64,000 nucleotides of DNA. It comes from Xiphydria camelus. Its lineage: Eukaryota; Arthropoda; Insecta; Hymenoptera; Xiphydriidae. The translations under genes were made by a program, and so were the position numbers. A model generated the notes under the pieces. It was not told the DNA's origin. It saw only the letters and a list, made by a program, of their open reading frames with translations, and did not search any database. Positions 56,459 through 64,000 of the stretch are shown piece by piece (position 1 is the first letter of the stretch; each line of letters begins with the position of its first letter). The DNA lies in NCBI GenBank assembly GCA_963678675.1, contig OY783191.1, positions 25,626,955-25,690,954 on the forward strand. The letters run 5' to 3'.

Positions 56459-58589
56459 AGGCGTCCAAGCCGTCATGGCAGGCACACACGGAAATGTGTT
56501 ACGATACAGGGGTTCTCACAAGGAACCCCAGTATCGGCGGTTGGTGTGGGTAAGCAAGTGGGCCCGCAATCGTCGTCATCAAGCGACCGCAGCTCTGCAT
56601 TGGTGGAAAACTTGGCTACTGTAGAGTCTATCACTACAAGTTCGGATCACATATGTAATAAGGATCCAGATTCATTTTGCTATGTTTGTGGTAAGTATGA
56701 AGCATCAAAGAATCGCAAACGTATTTCAGAGCGTATAAGGAATATGTATAAGGATTGTTTTGATTTGAACATGATAGATGAAGGTAATGATTGGGTACCA
56801 CACATCATTTGTGCTTCTTGTAACACAATGTTTCATCGTTATGATAAATCTCGAGACAAGGAATATCTCAATTTTCTTATACCAATACATTGGACCAAAG
56901 CGCAATCTAGAAAAGATTGTTATTTCTGCAAAACATATCTAACTGGGTACAATATGAAAAATAAATCACATATAAAGTATGCTAACGTTACGAGTGTCAT
57001 ACTACCTGTTATTTCCAACGAGGACAATACAAACAAACGGAATTTTAGTTCAGATGGAATGGAAATAGACGAGATTAAAGCAAACGTTGAAAGAGAAAAT
57101 ATAGATCAGCGTAGAGATTGTGTAAATGAGGATGAACAGTACGATGATAATAATAGAGATAAGAGCTATATGAGTGGGACTGATAGCGAAGGTGAAAGTT
57201 ACACAAGTGAAAATGAAACTGATAATGACAATGAGAGATATATGAGCGGAAATGAAAGTGGCAGCGAAGATGGCCAAACGAATGATGAAGAAAGTGAAAC
57301 TGAAGATGATTCTCATGAATACGTTCCAACGGGTTGTAAGAATAAAAAGCCTCAATTGTTCTCACATTAAGAACTGAACGATTTCATTCGTAACATGGGA
57401 TTGCCGAAAGATGTTGCCGAGTACTGTGCTTCTACGTTGAAAAAGAGAAATCTGCTGAAGAAGAAAACGAAGGTAACGTTTTACAGGACAAGAGAAAAAA
57501 ATTTAGGAGCTTTTTCTCTCGTAATTCAAATAAGTCTCTCGTTTATTGTAATAATGTCAAAGGATTAATCGACGAATTAAAGCCCGATACTTATAGTGCT
57601 GATCAATGGAAACTTTTTATCGATTCTAGTAAACGTAGTCTCAAAGCAGTCTTACTCCACAATACTAATGTATACGCACCAATACCAGTTGCGCATTCGA
57701 CTGTTATGAATGAATCGTTTGAATGTTTGAAAACTCTATTAGCAGCAATAAAATATGATGACCACAAATGGCAAGTTTGCGGAGATTTTAAAATCCTCAC
57801 ACAATGATTCTGGGACAGCAATCTGGCTATACAAAAAAACCGTGTTATCTTTGTAAATGGGATAGTAGAGATAAACAAAATCATTACGTGAAAAAGGTTT
57901 GGGAACCTAGAACATCCTTCGTTGTAGGATCCGACAATATCTTACAGCAGCCGTTGATAGATTCAAATAAGGTATTGATACCTCCATTACATATAAAGTT
58001 AGGACTCATGAAACAATTCGTCAAAGTGTTGAATAGAGAAAGCGATTGTTACAAATACTTACGAGATCAATTTCCAGGTCTATCTGAAGCTAAAGTAGGC
58101 GCGGGAGTATTCGATAGACCTCAGATCAGAAAAATGTTTAGAGACAATCACTTCGTAACTCAAATGAGCTCTATTGAGAAGAATGCGTGGGTCAGCTTCA
58201 AGAAAGTATGTAGTAATTTTCTAGGCAATCATAAGAGCTCGGACTACAACAAAATAATATCTGACATGGTTGAGAATTTCAGGAGATTGGAATGTAACAT
58301 GAGTTTAAAATTACATATGATGGACAGTCATGTGGACGAATTTCCAGATAACGTTGGCAATTTCAGTGAAGAACAAGGAGAACGTTTCCACCAAGATTTT
58401 AAAGATGTAGAACGAAGATTTCAGGGTAGATGGGATGAAAACGTGATGGCAGATTTCTGTTGGATGTTGCAAAGAGAAAGCGCGGAAAAAGGAAAAAAAC
58501 GCAAGAGAAATCCCTTGCACAGGGAATCTTTTTATCTTTTGAGAATGAACGAGTACGTTATAAAAGAAGGCGAAACGATGAAGAAGTAG
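56459..58589 (+). pseudogene. Broken TE gene: Cys-rich N-terminus plus DUF-like C-terminal domain
   Basis: Three reading-frame blocks belong to one family abundant in arthropod genomes as an uncharacterised transposon-type protein. Block 1 (to the TAA at 57368) has FCYVCGKYEASKNRK, PHIICASCNTMF and DCYFCKTYLTGYNMKNKSHI, three Cys-pair zinc-type motifs, then a Ser/Glu/Asp-rich linker. Block 2 resumes in the same frame after the stop (NDFIRNMGLPKDVAEYCAST), shifts at an A run near 57486, then reads WKLFIDSSKRSLKAVLLHN. Block 3 (57804-58589) has ILGQQSGYTKKPCYLCKWDS, PPLHIKLGLMKQFVK, FSEEQGERFHQDFKDVERR and GRWDENVMADFCWML. So there is one nonsense codon and two frame shifts. Introns cannot be excluded for the shifts. 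Function unknown. Confidence 0.75.
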
Positions 58590-58738
58590 CAGAGTGAAAT
58601 ACAAAATACACGTTCCAGCAACTCCAAAAATATAACGGAGTGATGATGCGAAAAGATTTGAGCATTTTTGCTGGATTTGACCTTGAAATGAACTTGACCC
58701 TGACATACTGGTGGCAAACGAACCTCGGATTCTAACTC
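58590..58738. other. Short spacer with CCTTGAAATGA motif
   Basis: Contains TTTGACCTTGAAATGAACTTG, related to the CAAGGTCA repeat at 46560 and 62590. Otherwise nothing. Confidence 0.4.
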
Positions 58739-59249
58739 ACAAGGAAACGTTTCGAGGCCGCCGCTTCCGATCTTGATGAAACTTCGTAAATTTAAAGTTT
58801 ATCGAAAAATAAGAGACCCCTATTTTTTTATAGCGGCCCAATTTTGGTTTAAGGGGGTGAAATGGACCCCTGAATTTTCACCCCCTTCGAGCTATCTCCG
58901 AAACGAAGCGAGATAGATGAAAACTTTCAATGTACGTTTTGTTTGGTTTTTTTAGTATAATAAAATCCCCTAAACAGATTTTGAAAAAAAGCATTATTTT
59001 TCAAAAAAAAAATTTTTTTTATCTAATTTTTCGAAATTTCGGTTTAGTCATGTGGACAAAAATTTAGGAAATTTTATTACAAATTCAACCATGTATGACA
59101 TGATATATTTCCCTCCTACAGTTTTGCAAATTTCTAACTTTTATGTCTGATAATGAGCGGGCTACCAATGGCAGTGACGGGATAGGTCGGGGGTTATTAC
59201 TTCTATGTATTTTAATGCCACTTTTCTTTTATTTAATAAAGTTCAACTT

Positions 59250-59622
59250 CTATGGCTCATAATTATGACAATAATGGTATTCCGTGAAAAAATGTTTCAT
59301 ACAAAGTTGTTTCTTACACCAAGCACACGTAATAACGGCAATATCGCCACATATGTGGCATCGTGGTTCCGAGTCCTGTGCAAAACAAAATTCTACAGGA
59401 TGTTCAAATTCAGGAGGTCTCCTGAATATATATCCACTCTTGAACCACGAATATTTAATAAAGTTAGTAAACCGTGGTGAAGAAAACTGATTATGAGTAA
59501 GAGATTGAAGTTTTAAAATATTATCTCTCGAATGAAGGTTAATATCGTAATTGAAAAGAGTTACAATATCTGAAAACCTCCTTACAAAATTCTTCCACAT
59601 TCGAAAGCCGTATACGTCTAGC
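59250..59622 (-). pseudogene. Inverted partial copy of the transposase C-terminus (left arm)
   Basis: On the minus strand it encodes PLDVYGFRMWKNFVRRFSDI through the zinc-type tail CHICGDIAVITCAWCKKQLC to the same final residues as the gene ending at 62004, with a single residue difference noticed (CMKH vs CIKH). The upstream part is unrelated, so it begins exactly at the arm boundary. It lacks two of three catalytic residues. Confidence 0.85.
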
Positions 59623-59775
59623 GGAATATTATCAAAATAAAATGGACAATGGAAATGGAAAAATTGTTCAGAAATCTTATTAATAAATCCGACCGTTAAT
59701 TTATTTATATTATTTCCTGTTTGTGTGTAAGTAACTAATAATTCACTCACAGGTTAGATAAAATTGTCTGAATTT

Positions 59776-60000
59776 TTATAGTTTTTTGTTGGAATCATTT
59801 TTTTCTTTACTTTTCTTCTTCGCGTACTGTTTCCTCCAGTACTCCTCACATTCTTGCAGCTCTCGTTCTACTTCGGCCATGGATGGTCCTTTTGTGCGGA
59901 ATGTCAGATCCAGCGATTTCCCGGGAGACGGCAATGGTATGTGCCCATTTTTAAGATCCTCCACGATCTTCTCAAAAGTCGGTAACTCGTTTGAACCCAT
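59776..60000 (-). CDS. Small divergent ORF in the palindromic transposon, function unknown
   Basis: From the first ATG the minus-strand frame encodes 74 residues. The frame is open 37 codons further upstream (to about 60111), where an AACAG 3' splice-like site occurs near 60091, so the true start may lie in another exon. It has a TFEKIVEDLKNGHIPLPSPG stretch, then a helical acidic segment (MAEVERELQECEEYWRKQY) and a Lys-rich end. The FxxIVxxLxxGxxPLPxPG layout could bind a partner, but I recognise no family. It lies head-to-head with the transposase. Confidence 0.45.
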   Translation of the reverse strand: MGSNELPTFEKIVEDLKNGHIPLPSPGKSLDLTFRTKGPSMAEVERELQECEEYWRKQYAKKKSKEKNDSNKKL

Positions 60001-60304
60001 CACTTGAATGATAGACGCAGCCAATGAAACTGAAGCTCTTTGCTTCTCGGCCCTGTATATATACTCCTCGAAAATGCCGTAAACAACATTCCTGTTATTT
60101 GTAGGGTTGCCTTATATGGCCCCGGTGATGCGAAAGAGGGAGTTTAGTTCTTTGGACAAGCTTTATTATTAGTTGGCTCTGTGCCCATGTAAAAATATTT
60201 TCGTACGCGCTCTCGAGTTTCGTACGCGGACTCCGAGGATGATGGCCCCTTTTTGGGAAGTCGGACCTCCCACCCTCTCCAGTCTGTTTCGTTCTTGTGA
60301 GGCG

Positions 60305-60322
60305 ACTTCATTATATATAAGG
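60305..60322 (+). promoter_or_regulatory. TATA-like element upstream of the transposase
   Basis: ATTATATATAAGG lies about 75 bp before the first ATG at 60392, a plausible core promoter position. The opposite-strand ORF starts about 300 bp away, so the intervening 60000-60390 could serve both directions. Confidence 0.4.
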
Positions 60323-60391
60323 AAGCGAAAGAGAAAGCTTTTTAGTCTGAATATTCAGTTTCTATGGTGCACAGCAGTTCATATTATTATT

Positions 60392-62004
60392 ATGGCAATT
60401 ATAAATCCGATCAATGTGTTAACTTTATTGGTGGCCGTTTTGAGTGTACCAAATGGAAGAGAAACTCCAATGAATAGTGCAGAAGTGCAATTGAAAGATT
60501 TATTACAAAATATTATTATACGTAGCATGGAGGATTCATCATTTCGAGTCGAACATGAAAATAAATTGGAATTGGAAGATTCAATCGAGGATAGTGAAAT
60601 GCACGCTGTTAATACTGACTGGCTGGAATCGGATGTCGAGGATGTTCCTCACGTAGAAACCTCTATACCTCCAGAACCATATCCCTGTACACCCGATGAA
60701 GAAGCGGTTAGCTTTGAATATAAACAAAGTGCCATAGATTACTGGAACAGTGGGAAGAAAAGACGTCGAACCGTAGCAGCAGTTCAACATCAGTTTAAAA
60801 AAGTGAAATCTGATAGACAATTACGAAGATGGGCTGCGCAAGTAGGACAGGGGGGTACTCAAAATGATAAATTAATACGCATAGCGAAATATACTTTTGA
60901 TAAATTTGTAGAAGCTAGTAGATCGAAAATAATAGTACATGATGTAGACCTTAAACGATGGGCTTTACAAGCAAAAGAAGTAGAGAATCTTCCAACCTTC
61001 AAAGCAAGTCAAACATGGTTGAGGTCATTCAAGAAAGCATATAGAATTGTCTCTCGAAAGATCACAAAGTTTGTAACGAGAAAAAACGTTGAGGGTGCGG
61101 AAAGTTTGAAAGTACGAAGCCATGCCTTCGTAGAACAAGTGAAGCCACTCATTACACAATATGGACCACAAAATGTATTTAACTCTGATCAGAGTGGATT
61201 TAATTTAGAAATACATTCTGGCCGAACTTTAGCTACATCGGGGCAAAAAAAAATTTAGCTGTGGTACAATCAATATCTTCTACAACCCACAGCTATACTA
61301 TACAACCCACCATATCTGCTGATGGAAAACTACTGTCGCCTCTTTATGTGGTATTAAAAGAGGCTAGTGGGCAATTGGGAGAACGAGTGCAACAAACCGT
61401 GTTTAGGCCGCCAAATGTATACTTCATGGCTTCCAAATCTGGGAAACTTACAACCGATCTCATGAAAACATGGCTGCAAGAAGTTTACTTCCCTAACACT
61501 GGATCTACAAGCGTCTTACTGCTGGACTCTTGGAGTGGACAATGTGAGCGAAGTGTTCGAGAAGCTACACCAGAAGACAAGACAATAATATTAATGACGA
61601 TTCCACAAGGCACCACCGGACTGATTCAACCGCTAGACGTATACGGATTTCGAATGTGGAAGAATTTTGTAAGGAGGTTTTCAGATATTGTAACTCTTTT
61701 CAATTACGATATTAACCTTCATTCGAGAGATAATATTTTAAAACTTCAATCTCTTACTCATAATCAGTTTTCTTCACCACGGTTTACTAACTTTATTAAA
61801 TATTCGTGGTTCAAGAGTGGATATATATTCAGGAGACCTCCTGAATTTGAACATCCTGTAGAATTTTGTTTTGCACAGGACTCGGAACCACGATGCCACA
61901 TATGTGGCGATATTGCCGTTATTACGTGTGCTTGGTGTAAGAAACAACTTTGTATAAAACATTTTTTCACGGAATACCATTATTGTCATAATTATGAGCC
62001 ATAG
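60392..62004 (+). pseudogene. DDE transposase (pogo/CENP-B-like fold), one homopolymer frame break
   Basis: From ATG at 60392 the first 289 codons run to a TAG at 61256; the remainder continues in another phase to 62004, so the only break is at an A9 run (61245-61253). Order: acidic N-terminus; HTH-like region (YWNSGKKRRRTVAAVQHQF); second CENP-B-type HTH (LPTFKASQTWLRSFKKAYRI); DDE domain with Asp at 61187-61189 (FNSDQSGF), Asp at 61525-61527 (LLLDSWSGQ) and Asp at 61636-61638 (IQPLDVYGF), a DDD triad; then a Cys/His tail, CHICGDIAVITCAWCKKQLC then KHFFTEYHYC. All three catalytic residues survive. The A9 break could be a real mutation or an assembly error. Confidence 0.85.
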
Positions 62005-62589
62005 AAGTTGAACTTTATTAAATAAAAGAAAAGTGGCATTAAAATACATAGAAGTAATAACCCCCGACCTATCCCGTCACTGCCATTGGTAGCCCGCTCA
62101 TTATCAGACATAAAAGTTAGAAATTTGCAAAACTGTAGGAGGGAAATATATCATGTCATACATGGTTGAATTTGTAATAAAATTTCCTAAATTTTTGTCC
62201 ACATGACTAAACCGAAATTTCGAAAAATTAGATAAAAAAATTTTTTTTTTGAAAAATAATGCTTTTTTTCAAAATCTGTTTAGGGGATTTTATTATACTA
62301 AAAAAACCAAACAAAACGTACATTGAAAGTTTTCATCTATCTCGCTTCGTTTCGGAGATAGCTCGAAGGGGGTGAAAATTCAGGGGTCCATTTCACCCCC
62401 TTAAACCAAAATTGGGCCGCTATAAAAAAATAGGGGTCTCTTATTTTTCGATAAACTTTAAATTTACGAAGTTTCATCAAGATCGGAAGCGGCGGCCTCG
62501 AAACGTTTCCTTGTCAGTGACCTCGAAAACATATTGACGTGGTAGTTTATTCTCGTGAAGACACATTTTCTTATTTTTGCAATTATCAT

Positions 62590-63030
62590 ATGAACCTTCC
62601 ATACAATAATATAAAATGACCTTGAAATGACCTTAGGGGTTATGTTATCAAAAAAATAGGATACATATCTAGACGTAAAATTTCCCGTTCTTTCAGAATC
62701 TGCAGTAAAAAAAATTCATTTTTGGGAGAATAAATACATTTGACCTTGAAATGACCTTGAATTTGACCTTGTCGGATAAAACGGACATCGGATTTGGATT
62801 CAGCGACCCCAAAAATATATAGGAATAATAATTTGAATCGATTTGACTATTTTTCCAGGACTTGACCTTGAAATGACCTTGAACGTGACGTGATGGAGAC
62901 AAACGGATACCGGATTCGGATTCAGCAATCTCAAACATATAAAGATATACTGGTCTGGTTCCGAGAACAGGGACTTTTTTTTGTGTGCCTGTGTAATTAT
63001 TTCATATTTAAATCTTGGAAATCGATTCAT
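62590..63030 (-). repeat. CAAGGTCATTTCAAG repeat, copy 2
   Basis: Inverted homologue of 46560-46964, with repeated TGACCTTGAAATGACCTT. It lacks the hairpin present at 46965-47095. It lies immediately right of the palindromic transposon. Confidence 0.65.
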
Positions 63031-64000
63031 GACCATACTACTTTAAAGGGCGGACTCATGCTGAGAAACCCCGAGGAGCCCCGGCAACACCCGAAAAGCA
63101 TCAATATGAATAGTTTCTTGCCTGAGACACAGCTTGAACTACGAGAGAGAGAGGGTACAGTATACCGTTTAAGGAGGAACATCAGTACTCTACGGGGTGA
63201 GGCGAGAGGAGGGAAAGAACAAAGCTTTCGACGCGTATTGCCAATATCAGATAATGAAATTTTAGTTCACTCAAAAATTATATATACGTTATTAATGTCA
63301 CAAAATGTGGCTTATCATTGCATTATTATTGATTTAAAATCAATATAATATTTATTTAAATTTCTTACTGTTAAATTTTACATTATTTATTCGAGTACGA
63401 AAATGAGAAAAACGTGGCAACACCGGAGTTTTTGACCACGAGGTTGGTATGAGATTTGTCGGTAAAAACAGTCACTTACCGACATAATTCTACGCGTGAC
63501 ATCTATACGTACATATTTTGATATTCATAACCTCAAAGCTATATTATGTTTACGTGGGTTCTATCAGTAGCCAAGTATTGCTTTCAAAATGTATAATATT
63601 ACGGCACAATGTTATCGTTGGAAAGAAAATTACTCACCATAATTAACAAATTCACGATTTCGAGATTGGACGCTTCGATCTCCCGAATTGACACCAACTC
63701 TAACTACCGACTCGACTTCTACCGGTATACAGGTAAATGAGAGTACCGACCAAACCCGGACGATGGTAGATTTCAAGGTCCTTGCAATTGTGCGGTGCTG
63801 CGCGGGTCATGCTGTATTAGTCTCGGGTTTGAATCCTAGCGCACCGTCTGACCTTTCCTCTGACGTCACGCGCTATTGCCACGTTTTCCCCTATTCGTTC
63901 AAAAATTCCGTTTTCTCGAAACCTTTTACTAAATTACACAAAAACTACTAAGTGAAATTGGTTTAAACTGTGCAGGATAGAAGTTTATAACTACATGCAA
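63031..64000. other. Right-end spacer
   Basis: 63655-63715 contains a partial arm of the 8721/9121 foldback family (GATCTCCCGAATTGACA, CCAACTCTAACTA). A tRNA T-loop-like GGTTTGAATCC lies at 63826. No gene is supported; the longer frame at 62890-63348 crosses a repeat. Confidence 0.35.

Larger units (their letters stand above)
58739..62514 (+). mobile_element. 3.8-kb palindromic DDE transposon with equal 884-bp arms
   Basis: Left arm 58739-59622 and right arm 61631-62514 are reverse complements of the same length; the ends read ACAAGGAAACGTTTCG. The arm includes the last 125 codons of the transposase, so the left arm carries an inverted partial gene copy. The central 2.0 kb holds the rest of the transposase and a divergent small ORF. 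I could not find a clear target duplication. Arms appear almost identical, suggesting recent formation or homogenisation. Confidence 0.85.

Noticed and set aside
57050..57365. Minus-strand ORFs rich in Ile/Phe/His opposite the TE gene
   Set aside because: Antisense shadows of the acidic Ser/Glu-rich linker encoded on the plus strand.
63790..63852. Possible tRNA or tRNA-derived SINE head (GGTTTGAATCC box B at 63826)
   Set aside because: The only box A-like sequence lies about 17 bases upstream, too close for a tRNA promoter, and no cloverleaf stems can be paired.

Overview
This window looks like repeat-dominated nuclear DNA from an arthropod, most likely an insect. The clues are AT-rich intergenic sequence, dense nested inverted-repeat transposons, transposase families common in insect genomes, and a possible 3' splice site feeding a short terminal exon. 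Hymenoptera is only a guess. I see no convincing complete host gene. Nearly every coding stretch belongs to a transposable element (TE), and most are broken.

Layout. 1-10.6 kb is a mosaic of small foldback elements, a mariner-like element (3496-4753), GTGCA-rich repeats and a possible host terminal exon (6717-6848). 13387-20341 is one complete 6.95-kb element with 2.6-2.8 kb terminal inverted repeats (TIRs) and an exact 6-bp target duplication (TCGACC). It has one intact central gene (DUF8207-like) and two mirror-image sets of broken collagen-like and retroviral-type integrase genes, so I read it as a non-autonomous Maverick/Polinton-related element. 20.3-22.7 kb has hairpins and an LTR-like fragment. 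22.7-26.7 kb is tandem and inverted satellite-like arrays of 120-, about 310- and 285-bp units.

26.8-29.0 kb is a nest of elements, including a 1.2-kb family (copies at 9401, 27721 and 44650) that carries a 5S rRNA-derived segment. 30.1-34.3 kb has a 125-bp tandem array and a decayed DDE transposon. 35.1-42.1 kb is a giant palindrome with nested insertions, including a 1.6-kb element present in only one arm; the other arm preserves its empty site. 42.1-44.5 kb is another nested palindrome. 47.2-49.4 kb is LTR-like, with a minisatellite and a primer-binding-site-like sequence. 49.7-55.8 kb repeats the foldback families of the window's left end.

56.5-58.6 kb is a broken TE gene with a Cys-rich N-terminus. 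58739-62514 is a palindromic DDE transposon with equal 884-bp arms, a transposase broken only at an A9 run, and a small divergent ORF.

How it works together: the region is best read as a TE graveyard with recent activity. In several places one arm or copy preserves the pre-insertion state of another, so target-site duplications (6-bp TCGACC, 4-bp ATCT, 3-bp TTA, 2-bp AT, AC and TA) and insertion order can be read directly. Family names are from memory of protein patterns, not searches.
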